Below, piece by piece: positions 21,999 through 29,906 of a stretch of 64,000 nt of DNA. The translations under genes were made by a program, and so were the position numbers. Location: assembly GCF_009733795.1 (NCBI RefSeq), contig NZ_WNXX01000001.1, forward strand, positions 62,001 through 126,000, given 5' to 3'. Each line of letters begins with the position of its first letter. Position 1 is the stretch's first letter. Under the pieces are notes generated by a model, which was not told where the DNA came from, searched no databases, and saw only the letters and a list, made by a program, of their open reading frames with translations. This DNA comes from Actinotalea caeni (GTDB lineage: Bacteria; Actinomycetota; Actinomycetes; Actinomycetales; Beutenbergiaceae).

Positions 21999-23144
21999 TC
22001 AGTCGGCCTGGCCGGCCTCGATCTCCTCCTGGGTCCAGTAGCCGGTCTCGACGAGCGCGGGCTCGACGTTGTCGGCGACCACGATCACCGACTCGAGCAG
22101 GTACGAGGGCACGACCTTGATGCCGTTGTCGTACGTCTCGGTGTCGTTCGCCTCGGGCTCGCCGCCGTTGACGTAGGCCTCGGTGGCGATGACCGCCTGC
22201 TCGGCGAGCAGCCGGGTGTCCTTGAAGATCGTGGCGAACTGGACGCCGTCGACGATGAGCTTGACCGACGCGATCTCGGCGTCCTGGCCGGTGACGACCG
22301 GCAGCCCGTCGGCGAGCGACGGGCCCATGCCGGCGCCCTGGAGCGCGGTGATGATGCCGCGCGAGAGGCCGTCGTAGGGCGAGAGGACGCCGTGCAGCTC
22401 GGTGCCGTCGGAGTAGGTCGAGGTCAGCAGGTCCTCCATGCGGCGCTGCGCGGTCTCCTGCTGCCAGCGCAGGATCGCGGCCTGCTCGAAGTCGGTCTGA
22501 CCGCTGGGCACGGTGAGCACGCCCGAGTCGAGGTAGGGCTGCAGCGTCTCCATCGCGCCGTTCCAGAAGAACGTGGCGTTGTTGTCGTCCGGCGAGCCGG
22601 CGAACAGCTCGATGTTGAACGGGCCCTCCTCGCCGGTCTCGTTGCGGTCGGCGTCGAGGATGCCGAGGCCCTGCAGCAGCGAGGTGGCCTGCTGGACGCC
22701 GACGTCGTAGTTGTCGAACGTCACGTAGAAGTCGACGTTCTCGTTGTCGCGGATCAGCCGGTCGTAGGAGATCACCGGGATGCCCGCGGCCGCGGCGGCG
22801 TCGAGCTGGGAGCCCAGCGCGGTGCCGTCGATGGCGGCGATGATGAGCACGTCCGCGCCGTTGGTGATCATCTGGTCGATCTGCTGCGACTGCGTGGGGA
22901 TGTCGTCGTTGGCGAACTGCAGGTCGACGTCGTAGCCGAGCTCCTCGAGCCCGGCCTCGACGGCCTCGCCGTCGGCGATCCACCGCTCCGAGGTCTGCGT
23001 CGGCATCGAGACACCGACGAGGACGTCCTCGGGCGCGAGGGTCTCGCCGCCTTCCACCCCGCCGCCGCCGGCGCCCTCGCCGGCGCAGGCACCGAGTGCC
23101 AACACCGCCGCTGCGCCGAAGGCGACCGCTGCGAGCTTGCGCAT
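21999..23144 (-). CDS. chvE: Monosaccharide ABC transporter substrate-binding lipoprotein (ChvE-like)
   Basis: Extracellular sugar-binding protein for the importer encoded downstream. The 381-residue product has a lipoprotein signal (MRKLAAVAFGAAAVLALGAC; lipid-modified Cys at about 20) followed by a Gly-rich linker. A type I periplasmic-binding fold follows, with VGVSMPTQTSERW, DVLIIAAIDGTAL and ISYDRLIRDNENVDFYVTFD, all resembling ChvE/xylose-binding proteins. The ATG at 23144 has AAGGAG seven bases upstream; an open extension further upstream lacks a signal peptide at its start. First gene of the five-gene operon. Confidence 0.93.
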   Translation of the reverse strand: MRKLAAVAFGAAAVLALGACAGEGAGGGGVEGGETLAPEDVLVGVSMPTQTSERWIADGEAVEAGLEELGYDVDLQFANDDIPTQSQQIDQMITNGADVLIIAAIDGTALGSQLDAAAAAGIPVISYDRLIRDNENVDFYVTFDNYDVGVQQATSLLQGLGILDADRNETGEEGPFNIELFAGSPDDNNATFFWNGAMETLQPYLDSGVLTVPSGQTDFEQAAILRWQQETAQRRMEDLLTSTYSDGTELHGVLSPYDGLSRGIITALQGAGMGPSLADGLPVVTGQDAEIASVKLIVDGVQFATIFKDTRLLAEQAVIATEAYVNGGEPEANDTETYDNGIKVVPSYLLESVIVVADNVEPALVETGYWTQEEIEAGQAD

Positions 23145-23255
23145 GTTCCAACTCCTTCGTCCGGGAACTCCTGCGACCGAGCGCGGTCGCGCCGAGGCAC
23201 GAGCACTCTCGGCGACCTCGCCGCAACTCGTGACGGCGCCTACCCTGCTGGCTTC

Positions 23256-23268
23256 GACTTCCGAAGTC
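23256..23268. promoter_or_regulatory. Palindromic candidate operator upstream of the chvE-like gene
   Basis: GACTTCCGAAGTC is a perfect inverted repeat of two six-base arms around one base. It lies 111 bases before the binding-protein ATG, in the 301-base gap shared with the divergent MBL gene. It could be the target of the operon's own ROK regulator; this is inference from position. Confidence 0.45.
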
Positions 23269-23432
23269 AAGAGGCGTGAAGCGAGCCGAGGTCACAGTAG
23301 GGTAACGAGGTAACGACGGAACGCGCTGTCCGTAGACTTCTCAACGGGTGAGAGCGCGCCCACCTGGGCCGCTCGCGGTGCTTGCCTGGCTTTGGGCGCC
23401 GAACCCAAGCGCTCAGGGGGTGCTCCGCCGAC

Positions 23433-23438
23433 TACGGT
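23433..23438 (+). promoter_or_regulatory. Leaderless -10 element of the MBL-fold gene
   Basis: TACGGT, seven bases before the ATG at 23446; there is no ribosome-binding site. Apart from this and the palindrome at 23256-23268, I see nothing definite in the gap 23145-23445. Confidence 0.55.
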
Positions 23439-23445
23439 GGCTGCC

Positions 23446-24102
23446 ATGGGACTCGCTCACGTCGAACCCCACGGCGACGGTGTCGAGGTCGGCGACGACG
23501 GGCTCGCGGTCCTCAAGGTCAGCGTGTCCGACATGGACAACAACGCCTACCTGCTCACCGACGCCGCCACCGGGACGCAGCTGCTGGTCGACGCGGCCGA
23601 CTCCGCGCCGCGGCTGCTGCGGCTCGTCGCCGAGCGGGGTGATGGTCGGCTGTCGGCCGTGCTGACCACGCACCGGCATGCCGACCACCACCGGGCGCTC
23701 GCCGAGGTCGTCGCCGCCACCGGTGCCACCGTGCTCGCGGGTGCCGCCGACGCCGACGCCCTGCCCGTGCCGGTCGACGTGCGCCTGCGCCACGGCGACA
23801 CGGTCCGGGTCGGTGAGCACGTCCTCGACGTCGTCGCGCTGCGCGGTCACACGCCCGGCTCGGTGGCACTCGTCGTCCGCACCGGCGCGCGGACGCTGCT
23901 CCTCACCGGCGACTCGCTCTTCCCCGGCGGGGTCGGCAAGACCACCTCGCCCGCCGACTTCACCAGCCTCCTGGACGACGTCGAGCAGCGACTCTTTGCG
24001 GTGCTCCCCGACGAGACCGTCGTGCACCCGGGGCACGGCGACAGCACGACGCTCGGCGCCGAGCGGCCGCACCTGCCCGCGTGGCGCGCACGCGGCTGGT
24101 AG
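23446..24102 (+). CDS. MBL-fold metallo-hydrolase, glyoxalase II-like
   Basis: A 218-residue metallo-beta-lactamase-fold enzyme, probably a hydroxyacylglutathione-hydrolase-like thioesterase. It has the metal motif TTHRHADHHRAL near residue 75 (the H-x-H-x-D-H pattern), RGHTPGSVALVV, LLTGDSLFPGGVGKT with the bridging Asp, and VVHPGHGDSTTLGAERPH at the end. The ATG at 23446 is supported by the -10 hexamer seven bases before it; an upstream in-frame extension is less likely. The substrate cannot be named: Actinobacteria lack glutathione, so a mycothiol adduct is possible. Confidence 0.88.
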   Translation: MGLAHVEPHGDGVEVGDDGLAVLKVSVSDMDNNAYLLTDAATGTQLLVDAADSAPRLLRLVAERGDGRLSAVLTTHRHADHHRALAEVVAATGATVLAGAADADALPVPVDVRLRHGDTVRVGEHVLDVVALRGHTPGSVALVVRTGARTLLLTGDSLFPGGVGKTTSPADFTSLLDDVEQRLFAVLPDETVVHPGHGDSTTLGAERPHLPAWRARGW

Positions 24103-24103
24103 G

Positions 24104-25228
24104 TCAGCGGCGCTCGTCGTCGGGGACGGCACCCCTCGGGGTGCTCTCCCCCGCCGGGTCGGACGAGGCGTCGTGCACGGCGTCGTCCTGACCGCTCGCG
24201 CCGCCACCGGCGGCCGTCGCGCCCGCGGTGGTCGCCGGCTCCTCGCGGCGCGCCCCGATCGTCAGCGACGTCACGGTCGTGATCGTCAGCACGACGACGA
24301 TGACCACCAGCGAGAGCCACGACGGCACCTCGGGCACGACCGTGATGTGCTCGCCGCCGTTGAGCCACGACAGCTCGTTGGTGTGCATCGCGTGGATGAG
24401 CAGCTTGACGCCGATGAACGCGAGGATCGCGGCGAGCCCGTAGTTGAGGTAGACCAGCTTGTCGAGCAGGCCGTCGACGAGGAAGAACAGCTGCCGCAGG
24501 CCGAGCAGCGAGAACGCGTTCGCGGCGAAGATGATATACACCTGCGAGGCACCGCTCAGCTGCTCGGTGACGCCGAAGATCGCCGGGATCGAGTCGACCG
24601 CGAACAGCAGGTCGGCCGAGCCGATCGCGAGCATCACCACGAGCATCGGCGTCACGTGCAGGCGGCCGCTGCGGCGCACGAGCATGCGGTCGCCCTCGTA
24701 GCCGTCGGTGGTCGGGAACAGCCGGCGCACCCCGCGCAGCGCGATGTTCTCCGTGAACTCCTCGTCCTCGTCGTCGTCCTGCCGCAGCTGCGACCACGCC
24801 GTCCAGAGCAGGAAGCCGCCGAAGATCCAGAACACCCACGAGAAGTTCTCGACGATGGCGACGCCGGCGACGATGAAGACCGTGCGCATGACCAGCGCGA
24901 TCACGATGCCGATGAGCAGCACCTTCTGCTGGTACTCCCGTGGCACCCGGAAGCTGGCCATGATCAGCACGAACACGAACAGGTTGTCGAGGCTGAGCGA
25001 CTTCTCGAGCAGGTAGCCGGAGAAGTAGGCGACCCCGTGCGTGTGGTCCCACAGGAACCACACGAGCGCGCCGAAGACGAGCGCGATCGCCACGTACGCG
25101 GCCGACCAGGCACCCGCCTCCTTGAGCGAGGGCGCGTGCGGGGTGCGCACGTGGCCGACGAAGTCGACCGTCAGCATGACGACGATGAGACCGACCGTGG
25201 CGAACCACAGCCAGAGGGGGACGTCCAA
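24104..25228 (-). CDS. TerC family integral membrane protein, probable Mn2+ exporter
   Basis: TerC/Alx-type membrane proteins; several export manganese. From the TTG at 25228 the protein is 374 residues, starting MDVPLWLWFATVGLIVV. It has about eight to nine membrane segments, the family motif LLEKSLSLDNLFVFVLIM near residue 82 and GSADLLFAVDSIPAIFGV near 220, both with conserved acidic residues. A 60-residue hydrophilic tail follows. TTG was chosen because GGAGG lies five bases upstream, the family usually starts with MDV, and upstream GTG codons fall inside the riboswitch. It is convergent with the MBL gene. Confidence 0.9.
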   Translation of the reverse strand: MDVPLWLWFATVGLIVVMLTVDFVGHVRTPHAPSLKEAGAWSAAYVAIALVFGALVWFLWDHTHGVAYFSGYLLEKSLSLDNLFVFVLIMASFRVPREYQQKVLLIGIVIALVMRTVFIVAGVAIVENFSWVFWIFGGFLLWTAWSQLRQDDDEDEEFTENIALRGVRRLFPTTDGYEGDRMLVRRSGRLHVTPMLVVMLAIGSADLLFAVDSIPAIFGVTEQLSGASQVYIIFAANAFSLLGLRQLFFLVDGLLDKLVYLNYGLAAILAFIGVKLLIHAMHTNELSWLNGGEHITVVPEVPSWLSLVVIVVVLTITTVTSLTIGARREEPATTAGATAAGGGASGQDDAVHDASSDPAGESTPRGAVPDDERR

Positions 25229-25232
25229 CGAA

Positions 25233-25370
25233 ACCTCCGGTGTCGACAGCACAGCACCGGAGGTCTCCCCCACCGCGGTCTGCGACCGTGGCCGCTGGAA
25301 CCGAGCCTGATCCGTCTCAGGGCCGTGATGACGACGCCAGCGCTTGTGGGGTACTCCCCTCCAACCGGGT
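25233..25370 (-). promoter_or_regulatory. Manganese riboswitch (yybP-ykoY type) upstream of terC gene
   Basis: Read on the minus strand the leader has the yybP-ykoY hallmarks in order: GGGGAGTA (25359-25352), GTCATCACGGCCCTGAGAC (25332-25314), and a closing GAGACCTCCGG. GGAGG just before GGGGAGTA can pair with CCTCC at the 3' end to form P1. The same CCTCC strand is in a perfect 10-bp stem, ACCTCCGGTG (25264-25255) with CACCGGAGGT (25242-25233), that buries the ribosome-binding site of the TTG start. Metal binding should therefore switch translation on. Assignment is by motif recall, not a covariance search. Confidence 0.75.
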
Positions 25371-25371
25371 C

Positions 25372-25377
25372 AGCGTA
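25372..25377 (-). promoter_or_regulatory. -10 element of the terC riboswitch transcript
   Basis: TACGCT on the minus strand. Transcription would start about seven bases downstream, immediately before the first riboswitch stem. The rest of 25378-25472 shows nothing recognisable. Confidence 0.5.
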
Positions 25378-25472
25378 CGACACCGCGACCGACGACCGCA
25401 CCAGGCGCGGCGGGCGTCGCGGCATCCGGACGCCCGACGACGTCGGGCCGATCGACGGTGGCCGCGCCCTGG

Positions 25473-26756
25473 CTAGGGCCGAGCAGGCTGCGGGGCCTGC
25501 GGCCGCACCTCCTGGACGGGCACGACCGCGGGCTCGGCCGGCGAGTCCCCGGCGACGTCGGGCAGCACGGTCGTGCCGGCGTCGTGCGCCGCCGCCGCGG
25601 CGTCGGCGATCATCCGCCGGGAGCGGACGAGCAGCGCGACCGCCACGGCCAGCGCGACGACGGCGATCGCGAACGGGAGGTGGACGCTCACCGCGGCACC
25701 GACCACCCCCGCGACCAGCGGTGCGAGCGAGCCTCCGAAGAAGCGGACGAAGCTGTAGGCCGCCGAGGCGACCGGGCGCTCGACCGGCGCGACCTCCATG
25801 ACGGCCTCGGTCACCAGCGCGTTGTTCAGCCCCGAGCAGGCACCCGAGACGATCACGGTCACCACGAGCACCCCGGGCACCTCGGTCCACACCGCCATCG
25901 CCGCGAGGTCGAGCGCGAGCACCACGAACGTGACGACGAGCACGGGCACCAGGCCGAACCGGCGCTCGAGCCGCGGGGCCACGACGACGGCGAAGACGGC
26001 GACCAGCACGCCCCAGCCGAAGAAGACGGCGCCGAGCTGCAGCGCGCCGAAGCCGAGCAGCAGCGGCGCGTAGGCCAGCACGGTGAAGAAGGCCCAGTTG
26101 TAGAGGAACGCGACCAGGCTGAGCAGCAGCAGGCCGGGGTGACGCAGCGCGCGCACGGGCGCCGAGAGCGGCAGCGGCCGGGCGGAGGTGGGGACGTTCG
26201 GCACGAACAGCAGCGTGCCGACCAGCCCGACGAGCATGAGCACGGCCACACCGAAGAAGGGCCACCGCCAGCTGACGGCTCCGAGGAGACCGCCCAGCAC
26301 CGGGCCGACGGCGATGCCGACGCCCATCGCGGCCTCGTAGATCGCGATCGCGCCACCGATGCCGCCGCTCGCGGAGCCGACGATCACCGCGAGGCTCGTC
26401 GCGATGAACAGGGCGTTGCCCAGCCCCCAGCCGGCGCGGAAGCCGACGAGCGCACCGATCGAGGGTGACAGCCCCGAGAGCGCGGCGAACACCACGACGA
26501 CGACGAGCCCGGCCACGAGGGTCCGCTTGCCGCCGATGCGGCTCGACACCCACCCGGTGACGAGCATCGCCAGCCCCGTCACGAGGAGGTAGCTGGTGAA
26601 CAGCAGCTCGACCTGGGCGTGGCTGGCGTCCATCTGCTCGCCGATCGCAGGCAGGATGGGGTCGACGAAGCCGATCCCCATGAAGGAGATCACGCAGGCG
26701 AAGGCGACCGCCCAGACAGCCTTCGGCTGCTGGGTGCGTCGGACGGCGGTGGGCAC
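25473..26756 (-). CDS. MFS multidrug-type efflux transporter
   Basis: A 427-residue major facilitator with about twelve membrane segments. It has the motif-A-like loop GWVSSRIGGKRTLVAG between segments 2 and 3 and the segment-5 antiporter motif AAMGVGIAVGPVLGGLLGAV, which marks drug/proton antiporters. The cytoplasmic C-terminal tail is Pro-rich. The GTG start has GAGGAGG nine bases upstream. It follows a MarR-type gene by 64 bases on the same strand, a usual arrangement for regulated efflux. The substrate is unknown. Confidence 0.87.
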   Translation of the reverse strand: MPTAVRRTQQPKAVWAVAFACVISFMGIGFVDPILPAIGEQMDASHAQVELLFTSYLLVTGLAMLVTGWVSSRIGGKRTLVAGLVVVVVFAALSGLSPSIGALVGFRAGWGLGNALFIATSLAVIVGSASGGIGGAIAIYEAAMGVGIAVGPVLGGLLGAVSWRWPFFGVAVLMLVGLVGTLLFVPNVPTSARPLPLSAPVRALRHPGLLLLSLVAFLYNWAFFTVLAYAPLLLGFGALQLGAVFFGWGVLVAVFAVVVAPRLERRFGLVPVLVVTFVVLALDLAAMAVWTEVPGVLVVTVIVSGACSGLNNALVTEAVMEVAPVERPVASAAYSFVRFFGGSLAPLVAGVVGAAVSVHLPFAIAVVALAVAVALLVRSRRMIADAAAAAHDAGTTVLPDVAGDSPAEPAVVPVQEVRPQAPQPARP

Positions 26757-26820
26757 GGGACAGGACCTCCTCGGGTCGGGAGCCGGCTGGGCAGGCAGAT
26801 GGGCTCGGGTCAGGCGCGGG

Positions 26821-27270
26821 TCAGGCTCGGCCGGGATCGGCGTCGCCGAGGGCGACGAGGCCCTCGAGCGCGGGCACGGCGGCGGCGATCGCGTCGCGCT
26901 GGTCGCGCGGCAGACGACCCAGCAGCGTCGCGAGGACCTCGCCGCGGGCTGCGCGCCGGGCGAGGCTCAGGTCGCGACCGGCGTCGGTGGCGGAGACGAT
27001 GACGACGCGGCCGTCGTCGGGGTCGGCCCCGCGCGCGACGAGGCCGGCCGCCTCGAGACGCGCGACGAGCTGGGTCATGGCCGGCTGCGAGACGTGCTCG
27101 GCCGCGGCCAGCGCGGTCAGCCGCGCGGGGCCGGTCGTGACCAGCGTGTACAGCGTGGACGCGGCGGCCGGGCTGAGGTCCCCCGGCAGCGACGACCGCC
27201 GCAGCAGGCGCGTGAGGCGGTCGAGCGCCGAGCCGAGGCGAGCGACGTCGAGCGACGGCTGACTTTCCAT
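26821..27270 (-). CDS. MarR family transcriptional regulator
   Basis: A 149-residue winged-helix repressor. The DNA-binding segment is LTALAAAEHVSQPAMTQLVA followed by the wing region GLVARGADPDDGRVVIVSAT, both typical of MarR. It probably represses itself and the MFS gene downstream and is released by a small ligand. ATG 27270 is preceded by TATAGT at six bases, so the message is probably leaderless. An unusually A/T-rich palindrome overlaps that -10 element. Confidence 0.9.
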   Translation of the reverse strand: MESQPSLDVARLGSALDRLTRLLRRSSLPGDLSPAAASTLYTLVTTGPARLTALAAAEHVSQPAMTQLVARLEAAGLVARGADPDDGRVVIVSATDAGRDLSLARRAARGEVLATLLGRLPRDQRDAIAAAVPALEGLVALGDADPGRA

Positions 27271-27276
27271 AGGTGC

Positions 27277-27288
27277 ACTATATATTGT
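27277..27288. promoter_or_regulatory. MarR-type operator overlapping the marR -10 element
   Basis: ACTATATATTGT is a 12-base palindrome with one mismatched pair, sitting on the -10 hexamer TATAGT (minus strand, 27282-27277) of the MarR gene. The A/T-rich block stands out sharply from the surrounding G+C-rich sequence. Autorepression by the adjacent MarR protein is the obvious reading, by inference. Confidence 0.55.
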
Positions 27289-27387
27289 CCTTATTGATGT
27301 GCGCGAGGCCTGGTCGGAGCCGCTGCACCCGGGCGTCGTCGGCTGGGTGCTCCTCGCAGGGGCAGGCAGCGGCGGGTGCCGCGCGGC

Positions 27388-28290
27388 ATGCTGGAGGACG
27401 TGACGACGACGAGGCACGGCGCGTCCGACGAGCTGGGCGCGTTCCTGCGCAGCCGGCGCGAACGGCTCTCCCCCGAGCACGCCGGCGTGGCCACGGACGG
27501 GAGGGCACGACGGGTCCGGGGGCTGCGGCGCGAGGAGCTCGCGGATCTCGCGGGCGTGAGCGTCGGGTACTACACGCGCCTGGAGCAGGGCGCCGGGCAC
27601 GCGGTCTCCCCCGCCGTCCTCGACGCGCTCGCACGCGCGCTGCAGCTCGACGACACCGAGCACCAGCACCTGCGCACGCTCGCGACGCCGCCCCGCAGAG
27701 ATCGCCGCCGTGCGCGGCGGACGGTGCTGCGACCCGCCGTGCGCGACCTGACGTTCGAGGACGTGGCCGCCGTCGTCGTCGACCACCGCGACGACGTGCT
27801 CGGCTGGAACCCGCTCGGGCACGCCCTGCTCGCCGGTCACCTCGACCCCGCGGCTCCGGATTGCCGCGAGCGGCCGAACGTCGCGCGCATGCTGTTCCTC
27901 GACCCCGACCACCGTGCCCTGTACCGCGACTGGCGGTCCAAGGCCGCCACGACCGTGTCGGCGCTGCACCAGGAGCAGGCGCGCCGCCCGGACGACGACG
28001 CGCTCGGGGGTCTGGTCGACGAGCTCTGCTCCGCGAGCGAGGAGTTCGTCGCGATGTGGTCGCAGCGGCCGGTCCGCGTCTGCGCGTCGGGCGCGCGGGA
28101 CCTCGACCACCCGGAGGTCGGCCGGCTGCGGGTGACCAACGAGACGCTCACGCTCCCCGACGACGACCAGCAGCTGGGGCTGTTCCACGCGCGGCGCGGG
28201 ACGCCCGACCACGCGGCGCTCGCGCGGTTGGCGTCGCGCGAGCGGCGGCGCGCCGTCGTGGCCGGCGTCCGGACGGACGTGAGCGCATGA
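27388..28290 (+). CDS. XRE-family regulator with MmyB-like ligand domain
   Basis: A 300-residue helix-turn-helix protein: an N-terminal HTH (VRGLRREELADLAGVSVGYY then TRLEQG) and a C-terminal MmyB-like ligand-binding domain with VVDHRDDVLGWNPLGHALL and RMLFLDPDHRALYRDW. This architecture is common in Actinobacteria and usually controls a neighbouring oxidoreductase gene; here the SDR gene overlaps by four bases. The start is uncertain between ATG 27388, GTG 27376 and GTG 27400. It is divergent from the MarR gene; the 117-base gap holds the A/T-rich operator. Confidence 0.88.
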   Translation: MLEDVTTTRHGASDELGAFLRSRRERLSPEHAGVATDGRARRVRGLRREELADLAGVSVGYYTRLEQGAGHAVSPAVLDALARALQLDDTEHQHLRTLATPPRRDRRRARRTVLRPAVRDLTFEDVAAVVVDHRDDVLGWNPLGHALLAGHLDPAAPDCRERPNVARMLFLDPDHRALYRDWRSKAATTVSALHQEQARRPDDDALGGLVDELCSASEEFVAMWSQRPVRVCASGARDLDHPEVGRLRVTNETLTLPDDDQQLGLFHARRGTPDHAALARLASRERRRAVVAGVRTDVSA

Positions 28291-28892
28291 GGGTCCTCGT
28301 CGTCGGCGGCGAGGCCACGATCGGTCGCCACGTGAGCGCCGAGCTGCGGCGCCGTGGGCACGTCGTCGTGACGGCCGGGCGGAGCTCGGGCGACGTCCGC
28401 GTCGACGTGCGGCACCGCGACTCCGTCGCGGACATGTACCGCGAGATCGGCGGCGTGGACGCCGTCGTCGCGCCCGCGGCCCACGGCACGACCGACCGGC
28501 TGCAGACGCTGAGCCGCGACGAGCTCCTCCAGAACATGCAGGGCAAGCTCCTCGGCCAGGTCGACCTCGTCCTGCTGGGCCAGCACCACGCGGCCGCCGG
28601 GGCGTCGTTCACGCTGACGTCCGGGATCTTCGCGGACGAGCCGTGGCCGGGCGTCACGGGCGGAGCGATGATCAACGCGGCCCTGCACGCGTTCGTCCGT
28701 TCGGCTGCCCTCGAGCTGCCCCGCGGCATGCGGGTCAACGTCGTGAGCCCGACGATGGTCGGCGACTCCGTCGACAGCTTCTCATCCACGTTCCCCGGGA
28801 TGCGACCGGTGCCGATGGACGCCCTGGTGACCGGCTACCTGTCGGTGATCGAGGGCGAGCGCACCGGCGAGGTCGTGCGCGCCTACGGCTGA
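28287..28892 (+). CDS. Short-chain dehydrogenase/reductase-like protein, atypical active site
   Basis: A 201-residue Rossmann protein with the N-terminal motif VLVVGGEATIGRHVSAELRR. The Ser of the SDR triad may be in LTSGIF, but where the family has YxxxK this protein reads GGAMINAALHAFVRSAALEL, with no Tyr or Lys in the expected places. It ends with the usual VNVVSPTMV segment. It overlaps the HTH regulator gene (ATGA), so the regulator probably controls it. Either it uses a different residue or it has a non-catalytic, ligand-sensing role. Substrate unknown. Confidence 0.82.
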   Translation: MRVLVVGGEATIGRHVSAELRRRGHVVVTAGRSSGDVRVDVRHRDSVADMYREIGGVDAVVAPAAHGTTDRLQTLSRDELLQNMQGKLLGQVDLVLLGQHHAAAGASFTLTSGIFADEPWPGVTGGAMINAALHAFVRSAALELPRGMRVNVVSPTMVGDSVDSFSSTFPGMRPVPMDALVTGYLSVIEGERTGEVVRAYG

Positions 28893-28933
28893 CCGGCCGG
28901 GGCGGCCGGCCTGCGGCTGGTCGGTGACACGCC

Positions 28934-28973
28934 GACGGCGGTGCCCCTCCCCTGCGGGTGAGGCACCGCCGTC
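28934..28973. terminator. Bidirectional terminator between SDR and permease genes
   Basis: A perfect 12-bp stem, GACGGCGGTGCC with GGCACCGCCGTC, and a 16-base loop between two convergent genes; no U tract on either side. Confidence 0.7.
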
Positions 28974-28994
28974 GAGCAGCGGCAGGAGCCGCGA

Positions 28995-29906
28995 CTACTT
29001 CATCGTCCCCTGCGATACCGACCCCTGCAGCTGGCGCTGGAACAGCACGTAGCCGACGAGCACCGGCACGATCGTGATGACCACGCCCGCGAACAGCAGC
29101 CCGTACTGCGACTGGTAGCCGGCGCCCGAGACGAACGAGGCCACCGCCTGCGACAGCACCCAGTTGTTCCGCTTGGTGTTGAGGGCCACCGGCAGCAGGT
29201 ACTGGTTCCACAACCCGAGGAAGTTGAAGATCGCCACCGACGCCATGCCGCTGGTCGCCATCGGCAGCATCACCTGGAAGAAGGTGCGCCACTTGCCGGC
29301 GCCGTCGATCGCCGCCGCCTCCGAGATCTCCCCGGGCAGGCCCTGGAAGAACGCGTAGAGGAAGAAGACCGTGAACGGCAGCGCGAACGCGACGTAGGTC
29401 AGGATCAGCCCGTGCAGCGTGTTCAGCACGCCCATCGTCTGCAGGACGAAGAACAGCGGCACGATCGCGAGGAACACCGGGAAGGTGAGCCCCGCGAGCA
29501 TCAGGTAGTAGATCGCCCGCCGGCCGAAGAACTCGAACCGGGCGAGCACGTAGGCGCACATCGCGCCGAGCAGCATGACGAGCACGAGCGCGCAGCCGAC
29601 GACGATGACCGTGTTGAGCATCGCCTGGCCGAGCTTCTCGTCGACCCACGCCAGCACGAAGTTGTCGAACGACCAGCTGCTCGGCAGCGCGAGCGGCGAG
29701 CCCGAGATGATCTCGCGGTTCGACTTGAACGCCGACAGGAACACCCACAGCAGCGGGAGCACCACCACGAGCGACCAGATCCCGAGCACGACGTGCGAGG
29801 TGACGGTGACCGCACGGTCGCCGCCGGAGCCGGGTCCGGTGCTGCCGCGACCGGCACGGCCTGCCCGCGGCTCGACTCGGTCTTCCACCATGTTCGACCC
29901 TGCCAT
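28995..29906 (-). CDS. Carbohydrate ABC transporter permease (MalG/NgcG-like)
   Basis: Second membrane subunit of the importer. The 303-residue protein has about six membrane segments and the cytoplasmic EAA loop EISEAAAIDGAGKWRTFFQV near residue 210 that docks the ATPase. ATG 29906 overlaps the upstream permease stop by one base and has GAGGAG six bases before it. No ATPase gene is present in this operon, so a shared MsiK-like ATPase from elsewhere in the genome must serve it, as is known for many actinobacterial sugar systems. Last gene before a terminator. Confidence 0.9.
   Translation of the reverse strand: MAGSNMVEDRVEPRAGRAGRGSTGPGSGGDRAVTVTSHVVLGIWSLVVVLPLLWVFLSAFKSNREIISGSPLALPSSWSFDNFVLAWVDEKLGQAMLNTVIVVGCALVLVMLLGAMCAYVLARFEFFGRRAIYYLMLAGLTFPVFLAIVPLFFVLQTMGVLNTLHGLILTYVAFALPFTVFFLYAFFQGLPGEISEAAAIDGAGKWRTFFQVMLPMATSGMASVAIFNFLGLWNQYLLPVALNTKRNNWVLSQAVASFVSGAGYQSQYGLLFAGVVITIVPVLVGYVLFQRQLQGSVSQGTMK

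Noticed and set aside
19180-23295. A single very long reading frame covering permease, ATPase and binding-protein genes on the minus strand
   Set aside because: Only its last part is the true permease; the rest is a shadow frame across mmsA and the chvE-like gene, whose own frames have starts, ribosome-binding sites and family motifs.
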